Source: DATKNA01 sp963786765
Lineage (GTDB): Bacteria > Actinomycetota > Actinomycetes > Actinomycetales > Kineosporiaceae
Length of the DNA: 64,000 nucleotides
Direction: 5' to 3'
NCBI GenBank assembly: GCA_963786765.1
Contig: CAWBAJ010000028.1
Coordinates: 159,191-223,190, forward strand
The notes beneath the pieces are model-generated. The model ran no database searches, was not told the origin of the DNA, and saw nothing but the letters and a program-made list of their open reading frames with translations. The position numbers and the translations under genes are program-made. How positions within the stretch are numbered: the first letter of the stretch is position 1; each line of letters opens with the position of its first letter. Positions 9,827 to 17,941 of this stretch are shown here, piece after piece.

Positions 9827-10507
9827 ATGAGCGAGATTGGGTCGGTGACGTCCTCCTCCCCGCACCATCACGATCGGCACACCGAGATGCCACCGCTGGG
9901 CGACGGCGACACCGCGGAGTGGAACGCGCGGTACTCGGAGGCGGACCGGGTCTGGAGCGGCAATCCCAACGGCACTCTTGTCACCGAGATCCCGGGACTT
10001 CCGCTGGGCCGTGCCCTGGACGTCGGCTGCGGCGAGGGTGCGGACGCCGTCTGGCTCGCCGCGCACGGCTGGGACGTCACGGCGCTGGACGTGTCGGACG
10101 TGGCGCTCGAACGAGCGGCTCTGCACGCGAAGCAGGCCGGCGTCCAGGTGCGCTGGGTGCACGCAGGGCTGCTGGAGGCATCGCTCTCCCCCGGCGCGTT
10201 CGACCTGGTCTCCGCGCAGTACCCGGTGCTGCGGCGCACTCCGACGAACGAGGCGGAACGCGCGCTGCTCGCAGCCGTGGCGCCAGGGGGGACTCTTCTC
10301 GTGGTCCACCATGCCGAGTTCGACCCCGACCACGCCCGGGAGCGCGGATTCGACCCCGCCGACTACGTGCAGCCGGCCCAGGTGGCCGCACTTCTGGACG
10401 ACGGCTGGCAGGTCGAGGTCGACGCGACCCGACCGCGCTCGGTCGAGAGCGGCGCAGGCGCGGGTCACACGGTCGACCAGGTGCTGCGGGCTCGACGCCT
10501 GAGCTGA
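9827..10507 (+). CDS. Class I SAM-dependent methyltransferase (TehB-like)
   Basis: About 226 residues. An opening WNARYSEADRVWSGNPNG is followed by motif I ALDVGCGEGADAVWLA, acidic residues in VTALDVSDVAL, and FDLVSAQY. This layout matches the TehB/thiopurine-like small-molecule methyltransferase group. The start is uncertain: ATG 9827 and ATG 9887 are both possible and neither has a strong ribosome-binding site; the frame opens at 9743. It is divergent from another methyltransferase, but the two proteins are not close copies. Confidence 0.8.
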   Translation: MSEIGSVTSSSPHHHDRHTEMPPLGDGDTAEWNARYSEADRVWSGNPNGTLVTEIPGLPLGRALDVGCGEGADAVWLAAHGWDVTALDVSDVALERAALHAKQAGVQVRWVHAGLLEASLSPGAFDLVSAQYPVLRRTPTNEAERALLAAVAPGGTLLVVHHAEFDPDHARERGFDPADYVQPAQVAALLDDGWQVEVDATRPRSVESGAGAGHTVDQVLRARRLS

Positions 10508-10692
10508 GGACCGCGGAGTCGCGCTGCCGGAGGACGCCGGAGCGGCAGTTGTCGAGGCTGCAAACGTTGCCCGTTCGGCCTCTCACGATCGCTTGTCAAG
10601 ACGGTGCTGGCGGCATCAAGGTTCTGTCACGTCCGGGGCTAACGGGGGCCTACTGGACATGACGCCCCAAGGGCGTCCGAAAGGGGGACGAA

Positions 10693-12342
10693 ATGCACAG
10701 ATCCAGCCGCATGCGGCTGCTCGCCGCCATCGGGATAGCCGCCACCGCGAGTGGCGCCTTCTTCGCGGCGGCGGCGCCGGCCGGAGCCGGACCGAAGGCG
10801 CGCCCGCTCGACCGCGAGGCACTCGCGAAGGCGCTCCTGGCGCACCACAGCCAGTACATCTCGGCGCAGACGCAACGCATGATCGCTCATGTCGCCGGTC
10901 TCGACCAGTTCGGCCCGGTCGCCGACGACGAAGCGGACGCGGGGCAGGCGAACGCGAGCGCGACGGCTGCGTCGCCGATCAACGGCTCCGGTGCCCACCG
11001 GCTGAAGCTGAAGAACGTGCGGGTGAACAACCCGGCCGCGGACCGGTACCAGATCGACCAGACCACTCAGAGCGAGACGAGCCTCGCGGTGCATGGCTCG
11101 AAGATCGCCGTCGGCTTCAACGACTCCCAGCACACCCTGCTGGCCTTCACCGCAGCGACCGATCTCCAGGGCTACGGGTACTCCACCAATGGCGGCAGGT
11201 CCTTCGTCGACGGCGGCGTCCTCCCCAACCCGGCCGGCTTCATCAACGTCAGCGACCCCTGGCTGGCCTCCGACCGCGGCGGTCGCTTCTACTTCTCGAC
11301 CCTCACCGAGAACGGGGCCACGGGCAACGGCGAGGTCGGCGTCGCGCTCTCGGGCAATGGCGGCAGGAGCTGGGCTCCCCCGCGCATCGTCTCGCCGAAC
11401 AACGATGCCCTCTTCTACATCGGTGACCGCGACTCGATGACGGCCGGCCCGAGCGGCCGGGGCAGCACGACGGACAACGTGTACGTCACGTGGGACGACT
11501 TCGTCTTCGACCCGACGACGAACACCCAGTACACAGGCCTGCCCATCGCTCGCTCGACGAACCGCGGCGCCACCTGGAGCCTGCACTACCTCGACAAGAA
11601 CGTGCTCGACCCGTCGGGTTGCTCGAGCCAGCAGTACTTCGGCGCCCAGCCGGTGGTGGACCCCACGGACGGCCGGCTCTACGTGATCAGTGAGAAGATC
11701 ACCTTCGACGACCCCCAGTGCGTGGGCACGGCGCCCGTCATCAGTCAGGTGATCTTCACGAGCACGAACGGTGGCGCCAGCTTCACCGGTCCCGTCACCG
11801 TCGCTCCGGTGACGCCCTCACTGACGGTCTCCCTCGGCGCCGGGAAGCTCGTCCGGACCGCGGAGTTCCCGACCATGGCGATCTACAGGGGCAAGCTGTA
11901 TCTCGCCTGGCAGGACGGCACCGGCGGGGTCAACCACATCAGGCTCGTCACGTCCGCCGACCGCGGCGCGACGTGGAGCGCCCCCAAGGTCCTGACGACC
12001 GGCCTGGCAGAGTTCCAGCCAGCGCTCACCGCTGAGAGCAAGGGCCTGCACCTGGCCTTCTACCAGAAGAACCCGGGGAACACGGTCGACGTCGTCCTGT
12101 CCGACTCCACCAACGCAACATCCTGGAAGAGCGGCAAGGTGACCTCGGTGTCGTTCCCCGGCGTGCTCACGACACCGCCGTTCGACCCGATCATCGCCCC
12201 TGGCTACATGGGTGACTACATCGCCAACGTCACCGACGGCAAGCGGACGTATCTGGCGTGGGGCGACAACCGCGACGTGGTGAAGAACTTCCTCTGGCCG
12301 ACCGGCAGGCACGACCCGGACGTCTTCTTCGCGAAGCGCTGA
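10693..12342 (+). CDS. Secreted BNR/Asp-box (sialidase-fold) protein
   Basis: 549 residues with a signal peptide (MHRSSRMRLLAAIGIAATA..., cleavage near AGAGP at 30-34). The mature part carries several Asp-box repeats (YSTNGGRSF, STNRGATWS, STNGGASF, SADRGATWS), which mark turns of a six-bladed sialidase-type propeller. The catalytic Arg triad and Tyr/Glu of true sialidases cannot be confirmed by eye, so enzymatic activity is not claimed. It may bind or cleave an extracellular glycan. A strong terminator follows, so it is probably monocistronic. The neighbouring copper radical oxidase is also exported, suggesting a patch of carbohydrate-directed secreted proteins. Confidence 0.82.
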   Translation: MHRSSRMRLLAAIGIAATASGAFFAAAAPAGAGPKARPLDREALAKALLAHHSQYISAQTQRMIAHVAGLDQFGPVADDEADAGQANASATAASPINGSGAHRLKLKNVRVNNPAADRYQIDQTTQSETSLAVHGSKIAVGFNDSQHTLLAFTAATDLQGYGYSTNGGRSFVDGGVLPNPAGFINVSDPWLASDRGGRFYFSTLTENGATGNGEVGVALSGNGGRSWAPPRIVSPNNDALFYIGDRDSMTAGPSGRGSTTDNVYVTWDDFVFDPTTNTQYTGLPIARSTNRGATWSLHYLDKNVLDPSGCSSQQYFGAQPVVDPTDGRLYVISEKITFDDPQCVGTAPVISQVIFTSTNGGASFTGPVTVAPVTPSLTVSLGAGKLVRTAEFPTMAIYRGKLYLAWQDGTGGVNHIRLVTSADRGATWSAPKVLTTGLAEFQPALTAESKGLHLAFYQKNPGNTVDVVLSDSTNATSWKSGKVTSVSFPGVLTTPPFDPIIAPGYMGDYIANVTDGKRTYLAWGDNRDVVKNFLWPTGRHDPDVFFAKR

Positions 12343-12351
12343 ACCTCTCGG

Positions 12352-12386
12352 AAGGCGCCCGGCCGACGACCACGGCCGGGCGCCTT
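12352..12386 (+). terminator. Rho-independent-like terminator after the BNR gene
   Basis: Perfect 13-bp arms AAGGCGCCCGGCC (12352-12364) and GGCCGGGCGCCTT (12374-12386) with a 9-base loop, starting ten bases after the stop codon. Only a weak pyrimidine tail follows, as usual in actinobacteria. Confidence 0.85.
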
Positions 12387-12564
12387 CTCGATCGAGATGG
12401 AGTTCGGAGCCACAGGAGTGTCCGGCCAGTGCAGGCGCCGCGCCGCCCATCGCCCATCGCCATCGCCTGGAAGGAGCGGGCAGCGCGACGACGCTCCGTG
12501 GAGATGACATCTACAGCTTGACCGCACACGATAATTACTCACTGAGTACGACTGACTTCGCAGC

Positions 12565-12589
12565 GTGTCAGCGAGAATCATGCTGACAC
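12565..12589. promoter_or_regulatory. Inverted repeat upstream of the copper oxidase gene, possible operator
   Basis: GTGTCAGC (12565-12572) and GCTGACAC (12582-12589) form an exact 8-bp inverted repeat with a 9-base spacer, about 125 bases before the oxidase start. The surrounding 12387-12714 stretch has locally lower GC and no gene. The geometry fits a dimeric regulator site, but no regulator is identified. Confidence 0.35.
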
Positions 12590-12714
12590 TCGACAGACGA
12601 ACGATCCCGAAGCTCGGCCTCGCGGAGCTCTATTCCTCAGGGGACACGACAGCTACGCTGTCGGTCACTCGGGCCTCCTCTCGTTGGACAGAGAATCCCC
12701 TTTGAGGAGCGGTT

Positions 12715-14922
12715 ATGCCGCGCACGCGTCGCAGGTTCGAGCAAGACTTTCGCGATAACGGCGTCCGGCGCGCCTCGGCTCAGGGATTGTCGATGAGCCG
12801 CTCCGCCTTCCTTCGGAAGGCGCTGCATCGGCGAGCCCTGTGGTGGCCACTCGTCCTTGCCGTCTCTTCACTGGGTTTCGCCGCCGGCCCGCCGTTCGCT
12901 CTGGCTGCCACCCAACCCGTGCCGGCCCAGCAGCAGCAGTCAGCTGACGACGGCCATGAGCACGCCGCCGAGGACCTCGCCGGGACCTCCATCGATCAGA
13001 TCGAGCGCCAGACCGCCGTCAACGCCGACCGCATCTTCCACGAGACGGGGCGCAGGCCCGGCGCTGCCGAATACGGCGCCTCGGCCAGGGCCCTCAGCTC
13101 CGATCCGGGCACGTCCGGGCGATGGGGCCCGGTTCTCGGCACCCAAGTCGTACCGGTGTTCCAGGCAGTCCTGCCCAGCGGGAAGGTTCTGATCTGGGAC
13201 TCCGTCGGCGACAACGCAGCTGAGACCTACACCAACCACACCTTCACCCGCGCCATGGTCTGGAACCCTGCCGACAACACCTACAAGCGTGTCGATGTGC
13301 AAGGGTCCAACATCTTCTGCTCCGGATTCACTCATCTGCAGAACGGGAACGTACTGGTAGCAGGCGGCAACAAGAACTCGTCATTGGCGGGCATCGTCCA
13401 GACCCATATCTTCGACTGGAAGACCGAGACGTGGTCGCGAGGTCCCGACATGGCCGCCGGCCGGTGGTACCCGGCCGTGACCGAAATGGCCAACGGCGAG
13501 GCCACCGTCGTCGGTGGCGGCCCGTCCACCGATGAGGTGTACCAGACCAACGGTTCGATCCGTCAGCTGACCAATGCCACCACCAACACCTATGACGGCC
13601 GGGCGTACCCCTTCATGAACTCACGGCCCGACACTCAGCTCGGTCTGTACGGCCCGTATGACCTGCTGAACACTCTGGTGATCTCCGGCAACGGCGCGCT
13701 CACCGGTAGCGGTACCCGTGACGGCACGATGCGCGATTACGGCAGCTTTGCCACCTACGACATCGGCAAGACCCTCGTCGCGGGCGGCGGAAACCTCAGC
13801 GAGGACGGCCTGGCCAACGTCCCGACGAGAACCGCTGTCGTTCTCAACACGAATAACGGATCGGTCCCGTCGGTCACGCCGACGGGTTCTCTCAACACCC
13901 GGCGCCGCCAATTCAACACCACCATTCTGGCCGACGGTTCGGTCCTGGCCACGGGCGGGGAGACCAGCGCGGCCACATCGGGCCTCGTCGATCTCGACCA
14001 TGCGGCGACCGCCGCAGAACGCTGGGATCCCGCGACGGGCAGATGGATGACCTTGGCCAGCGCCTCCCGTATCCGGCAGTACCACTCCACCGCGACTCTG
14101 CTTCCCGACGGGCGGGTGCTCACCGGCGGTGGCGGCGTCTGTGGCGTCTGCATGAACGTCGGGTACCTCGAAAAGAACGTCGAGTACTTCACGCCGCCCT
14201 ACCTCTATGCCAAGGACGGCAGCGGCCACCTCGCCTCGCGCCCCGTCATCTCGGGCGCGCCGACCAGCATCGGCATCAATGCGCACTTCACGATCACCTC
14301 TGGTCAAGCCGCCACCGTCAAGAAGGTGGGACTCGTCGGGCTGAGCAGCGTCACCCACGACGTGGATCCGGGTCAGCGCTACATCCCGCTCAAGTTCACG
14401 ACCACAGGTACGACGCTCACCGTCACCGGACCGCCCAGCGGCGGCGCGGCGCCTCCGGGCTACTACATGCTGTTCATCACCGACTCGTCCGGGGTGCCGT
14501 CGGTCGCCAGGATGGTCCAGGTGGCCAAGGGGCCGACGCCCTTGATGAGCCCGGTCAAGAACAGTGCGGCCGCGCGTTGCGTCGACGTGCCCCGGTCCAA
14601 CCTCGCCAGTCGTACCTATCTGCAGGTGTACACCTGCAACAACACCAAGGCTCAAGCCCTCACACGCTTCCCGGCGGACACTTCGGTGCGCGTGCTCGGG
14701 AACTGTTTGGACGTGCCGTCGCGACACTTCGTAGCCGGCCAGAGGATCTGGGCATATACGTGTAACGGCACGATTGCGCAGACCTGGGCGTTCACCACGG
14801 CCGGCACCATCCACCCGACCGCCGCGAGCAGCCTGTGCCTGGCTGCGTCGGGCAGGACCAATGGCGCCTCGATTGCGCTGGCCAAATGTAGCGGCAGCAG
14901 CGCCCAGAAGTGGACCTGGTAA
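12715..14922 (+). CDS. Secreted copper radical oxidase (galactose oxidase/GlxA-like) with C-terminal ricin-B lectin domain
   Basis: 735 residues. A hydrophobic export segment lies at about 43-66. The middle is a kelch-type propeller with the galactose-oxidase metal and radical residues conserved: Cys in NIFCSGFTHL (Cys-Tyr crosslink partner), Tyr in AGRWYPAV, Tyr-His in IRQYHSTATLLPDGRVL, GGGGVCG, and His in SSVTHDVDPGQRYIPL. The last 130 residues are a ricin-B trefoil with QxW-like repeats (AQTWAF, AQKWTW). Such enzymes oxidise primary alcohols to aldehydes with O2, making H2O2; Streptomyces GlxA acts on cell-surface glycans. GAGGAG at 12703-12708 supports ATG 12715. The lectin tail suggests carbohydrate tethering. 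Confidence 0.9.
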   Translation: MPRTRRRFEQDFRDNGVRRASAQGLSMSRSAFLRKALHRRALWWPLVLAVSSLGFAAGPPFALAATQPVPAQQQQSADDGHEHAAEDLAGTSIDQIERQTAVNADRIFHETGRRPGAAEYGASARALSSDPGTSGRWGPVLGTQVVPVFQAVLPSGKVLIWDSVGDNAAETYTNHTFTRAMVWNPADNTYKRVDVQGSNIFCSGFTHLQNGNVLVAGGNKNSSLAGIVQTHIFDWKTETWSRGPDMAAGRWYPAVTEMANGEATVVGGGPSTDEVYQTNGSIRQLTNATTNTYDGRAYPFMNSRPDTQLGLYGPYDLLNTLVISGNGALTGSGTRDGTMRDYGSFATYDIGKTLVAGGGNLSEDGLANVPTRTAVVLNTNNGSVPSVTPTGSLNTRRRQFNTTILADGSVLATGGETSAATSGLVDLDHAATAAERWDPATGRWMTLASASRIRQYHSTATLLPDGRVLTGGGGVCGVCMNVGYLEKNVEYFTPPYLYAKDGSGHLASRPVISGAPTSIGINAHFTITSGQAATVKKVGLVGLSSVTHDVDPGQRYIPLKFTTTGTTLTVTGPPSGGAAPPGYYMLFITDSSGVPSVARMVQVAKGPTPLMSPVKNSAAARCVDVPRSNLASRTYLQVYTCNNTKAQALTRFPADTSVRVLGNCLDVPSRHFVAGQRIWAYTCNGTIAQTWAFTTAGTIHPTAASSLCLAASGRTNGASIALAKCSGSSAQKWTW

Positions 14923-14945
14923 CGACACGAGAACCCGGACCGCCG

Positions 14946-14971
14946 AGGCGACGACCTGGTCGGCGTCGCCT
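14946..14971 (+). terminator. Hairpin after the copper oxidase gene
   Basis: AGGCGACGACC (14946-14956) can pair with the GGTCGGCGTCGCCT segment (14958-14971), with one small bulge. It begins 24 bases after the stop codon, so it probably terminates the oxidase transcript. Confidence 0.6.
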
Positions 14972-15061
14972 CTGCCACGTCGAGATCGGCGCCCGGTTAC
15001 GGGCGTTCGCCGCCGTCCCCCATCGGCTCCCTGTCGAGCCGCCCGGCGCGGCGCTCGCGCC

Positions 15062-15469
15062 AACGCCGGACTCCCACAGACCTTCATCGCCCGCCGCCCC
15101 ATCCGGGCCCTGAAGGACAAGATCCGTGCCCTCACCCACAGGACATCGCAGCAGCACCCCCGGGCCGTGCTGATCCGGCTCAACCAGATCATGCGCGGCT
15201 GGTCGAACTACTTCCGGCACGCCGTCTGCAAACACACCATGGCCACCCTGGAGCGGTTCACCTGGTCCAGAGTCATCCGCTGGTGGCGCAAGCAGCACCG
15301 CTGGAGGTGGAAAGACGTCCGCCGACGCCTGACCAGCAGCACCGGCCGATGGTCCAGGCCATCAGTGGACGGGATCGAACTGTTCAACCTCGCCACGGTA
15401 CCGATCACCCGATACCGATACCGAGGCGTCAAGATCCCCAACCCCTGGGTCCCGCTCAACCACACCTGA
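15062..15469 (+). pseudogene. Group II intron maturase, C-terminal fragment
   Basis: About 135 codons with the conserved end of a group II intron-encoded protein: a thumb/domain X region with LIRLNQIMRGWSNYFRHAV, then RWWRKQHRWRWKDVRRRL, FNLATVPITRYRYRG and the terminal NPWVPLNHT. All reverse-transcriptase motifs (including YADD) are missing and no start codon fits, so the gene is truncated from its 5' side. The break lies between the terminator of the copper oxidase gene and about 15062. The stop is followed within 20 bases by intron domain V, as expected for an intron whose 3' end survived. Confidence 0.85.
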
Positions 15470-15485
15470 CGACAGACACCGTGGA

Positions 15486-15582
15486 GAGCCCGCTGCCGGG
15501 AGACCGGCACGGCGGGTTCGGCGAGCGGCCTGGGGAAACGGACCGAGAGCAATCCCGGCACCGCGCCCCAGGCCGACTCAAC
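15486..15582 (+). ncRNA. Group II intron domains V and VI (3' end of intron)
   Basis: 15486-15519 is a 34-base hairpin with all domain V features: GAGCCC at the base containing the AGC triad, a GAGA tetraloop of the GNRA type, a two-base bulge, and closing GGGTTC. A second stem, GGCCTGGGG (15527-15535) with CCCCAGGCC (15566-15574), is domain VI. The A at 15576, seven bases before a CTCAAC end, fits the branch point and gives an inferred 3' boundary at 15582. Domain VI is duplicated at 17272-17337 because the IS element inserted here. Confidence 0.8.
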
Positions 15583-15583
15583 C
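15518..15583. repeat. 66-bp direct repeat, left copy (IS target duplication)
   Basis: Sixty-six bases beginning TCGGCGAGCGG and ending CGACTCAACC are identical to 17272-17337. They flank the IS1634-family element and consist of group II intron domain VI, so this is the original intron sequence duplicated on insertion. One edge base is ambiguous, giving 65 or 66 bp. Confidence 0.9.
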
Positions 15584-17271
15584 CTGACTTGTGACATGGG
15601 TCGCGCCCGTTGTCTCTGATCATGGGTTGAGCTGGGGACTTGTGAGTGAACGGGTCGGGATCTGCGCACTAGCCGGAGCTCTAGGGTGTCCGGTGTGTCC
15701 CCGTACGTGCGGACGGTGAAGACGTCCTCGGGTGCGACGGCGGTGCAGATCGTGCACTCGTCGCGGCGTGGGTCGCGGGACATCGAGCACATCGGCTCCG
15801 GGCACGACGACGTCGAGGTGGAGCTGCTGAAGGCGGTTGCGCGGCAGCGCCTGGCGGCCGGCCAGGACGAGCTGGACCTGGGCCTGAACCGCACGACCCG
15901 CCGCTCTGGCGAGGCGCTGGCGCCTCGCCCCCGAGCGCGGTTGCCGATCACGTCCACGCGGATGGCGCACCTGTGGGATGGGCTCGCGCACGCCTACGAC
16001 GTGCTCGGCTTCGCGGCCGCGGCGGGCGGGGACGAGGTGTTCCGGCAGCTGGTCCTGGCCCGGATCATCGAGCCGACCAGCAAGCTGGACAGCGCTCGAG
16101 TTCTGGAGGAGGTCGGCGGCATCGACCCGCCGTCGTATCGGACCCTGCTGCGCCGGCTGCCGGTCTACGCCAAGGACTCCTGGCGGCAGCAGATCGCCGC
16201 GGCCTGCGCCGCCCGGGTCGGCCTGGGCCCGGCCAGCCTGGTCCTCTACGACGTCTCCACGCTGTACTTCGAGACCGACGCCGGCGACGGGTTCCGCGAG
16301 CCCGGGTTCTCCAAGGAACGCCGCCTGGAACCGCAGATCACGATCGGGCTGCTCACGGATGCGTCCGGGTTCCCGCTGATGGTCAACGCGTTCGAGGGGA
16401 ACAAGGCCGAGACCACCACCCTGGTCCCGACCGTGCAGGCGTTCATGGCCGCTCACCGGCTGCCGGACGTGACCATCGTGGCAGACGCCGGGATGGTCTC
16501 GGCCGCTAATCGGAAGGCCATCGAGGACGCCGGGCTGTCGTTCATCCTGGGCGCCCGGATCCCCGACCTTCCCTACGTGGTGAAGACCTGGCGCAAGAAC
16601 CACCCCGACGCCGAGATCCCGGACGGACACATCTTCACCCAGCCCTGGCCCGCCAGCGCCACCGACAAGCGCCGTGACCAGGTCATCTACTACCAATACC
16701 GGTCCGACCGGGCCCGCCGCACCCTGCGCGGAATCGACGAGCAGATCACCAAGGCGGAGAAGGCCGTCGCCGGCAAGACGGCCGTGAAGCGGAACAGGTT
16801 CGTCCAGCTGTCCGGCGGCACCCGCAGCGTCAACCGCGCACTTGAGGCCAAGACCCGAGAGCTGGCCGGGCTGAAGGGCTACGTCACCAACCTGCAGGCC
16901 TGCCCAGACGGCACGCCGGTCACCGCCGAGTTCGTCATCGACGCCTACCACCAGCTCTTCCAAATCGAGAAGAGCTTTCGGATGTCCAAGCACGACCTGC
17001 AGGCCCGACCGATCTACCACCACCAGCGGGCCTCCATCGAAGCCCACCTGACCATCGTGTTCACCGCCCTGGCGGTCAGCCGCTGGATCGAGGACACCAC
17101 CGCCTGGTCGATCAAGAAGTTCGTCAAGACCGCACGCCGCTTCCGCACCGTCGAGATCCAAGCCGGCCCCCACACCATCAGCGCCGAAGACCCCATCCCC
17201 GACGACCTGGCCGACGCCCTCGAACGAATCCACCGCTCAACCGCTACGCACTAGCCCTGTCACAAGTCGGG
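15583..17271 (+). mobile_element. IS1634-family insertion sequence, complete
   Basis: About 1.69 kb. Terminal inverted repeats read CCTGACTTGTGACATGGG at the left (from 15583) and CCCGACTTGTGACAGGG inward from 17271, imperfect over about 16 bp. It carries one intact transposase gene and is flanked by 65-66 bp direct repeats. IS1634 and IS1549, founders of the family, are known for unusually long, variable target duplications, so this fits the family well. The element is inserted in domain VI of the group II intron remnant. Confidence 0.9.
15686..17254 (+). CDS. IS1634-family DDE transposase
   Basis: 522 residues, apparently full length. DDE residues are recognisable in LVLYDVSTLYFET (first D), VTIVADAGMVSA (second D) and YHQLFQIEKSFRMSKHDL (E in the family's Y-x-x-x-x-x-IE-x-x-F-R signature). 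MAHLWDGLAHAYDVLGF and SKERRLEPQITIGLL are also typical. The gene fills most of the element and is not interrupted, so the element may still be mobile. Confidence 0.92.
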   Translation: MSGVSPYVRTVKTSSGATAVQIVHSSRRGSRDIEHIGSGHDDVEVELLKAVARQRLAAGQDELDLGLNRTTRRSGEALAPRPRARLPITSTRMAHLWDGLAHAYDVLGFAAAAGGDEVFRQLVLARIIEPTSKLDSARVLEEVGGIDPPSYRTLLRRLPVYAKDSWRQQIAAACAARVGLGPASLVLYDVSTLYFETDAGDGFREPGFSKERRLEPQITIGLLTDASGFPLMVNAFEGNKAETTTLVPTVQAFMAAHRLPDVTIVADAGMVSAANRKAIEDAGLSFILGARIPDLPYVVKTWRKNHPDAEIPDGHIFTQPWPASATDKRRDQVIYYQYRSDRARRTLRGIDEQITKAEKAVAGKTAVKRNRFVQLSGGTRSVNRALEAKTRELAGLKGYVTNLQACPDGTPVTAEFVIDAYHQLFQIEKSFRMSKHDLQARPIYHHQRASIEAHLTIVFTALAVSRWIEDTTAWSIKKFVKTARRFRTVEIQAGPHTISAEDPIPDDLADALERIHRSTATH

Positions 17272-17337
17272 TCGGCGAGCGGCCTGGGGAAACGGACCGA
17301 GAGCAATCCCGGCACCGCGCCCCAGGCCGACTCAACC
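17272..17337. repeat. 66-bp direct repeat, right copy (IS target duplication)
   Basis: Identical to 15518-15583. It restores the end of group II intron domain VI, so the inferred intron/exon junction on the far side of the IS is at 17336, followed by CAGAAGGCGCTC. Confidence 0.9.
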
Positions 17338-17461
17338 AGAAGGCGCTCAGCCGCAGCAAGGCATCCTCACGTTCCTCGACCAGTCTCAGCGACCGGGAGA
17401 CAAGGACAGTGCCCGCCTCCGCCGGGCCGTGGTAGCTCACAATCACCGCAGCCTGACGCAC
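17338..17461 (-). pseudogene. Gene fragment cut by the group II intron 3' end
   Basis: On the minus strand, 42 codons from GTG 17461 have normal actinobacterial codon use (start MRQAAVIVSYHGPAEAG, later RLVEEREDALLRLSAFW) and run straight into the intron boundary at 17337. Beyond that point the reading is intron sequence. I do not recognise a family. The intron is antisense to this fragment. It could also be a chance ORF. Confidence 0.3.
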
Positions 17462-17941
17462 TCCTACTCGTGGGGCTAGCTAGTTGCGGTCGAGACGGTC
17501 TCTGCCGTCCTTGTCTGGCGTGACCTGGCCGCCGTCCCGAAGACCGAGTCAGGGGCAGGAAGGGCGTCTGGCGTGTCTTCATCTCGATCAACCCCGGCAA
17601 CTCGCTCGTCTACTGGGCCTTCGGGCGGCGTTGAACCCCTGGGCTCGCCTCGCGCAGCGTAGGTCGGGGCGGACTACCGTGGAGGCGGTTCTGTGCCGAC
17701 GTGCTGCCGCTGCTGGACTGAGCTCTTGACAGGCCGACGGTGTAGAGCACCTCCGGGCGACCAGGAGTTCTTCGACTTCGGATCACGACGTGCCGTCACC
17801 AACCCGTAGACCCAGGACGTCCCTGGTCGTGAGCGCGGAGAGCAGTTGCGGGCGTAGATCTCGGTGGGCTTGTGGGCAGTCTCGTCGGGCCTGCAAGATG
17901 AGCGAGGCACCTGGCGCCCCGCAGGTGACGAGAGGATGCTC
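17462..17941. other. Gene-free stretch before the GAF-phosphatase gene
   Basis: About 480 bases with no coding region that I can support. It probably includes the promoter and leader of the phosphatase gene that starts at 17942. Confidence 0.5.

Noticed and set aside
14972..15061. Intron 5' end (GUGYG-type) upstream of the maturase fragment
   Set aside because: No GTGCG-type start with a downstream domain I could be placed here; the intron is simply truncated.
13621..15192. A 523-codon minus-strand frame over the copper oxidase and intron
   Set aside because: It is antisense to a gene with clear active-site motifs and spans an intron junction; Arg/Gly-rich composition indicates a shadow.
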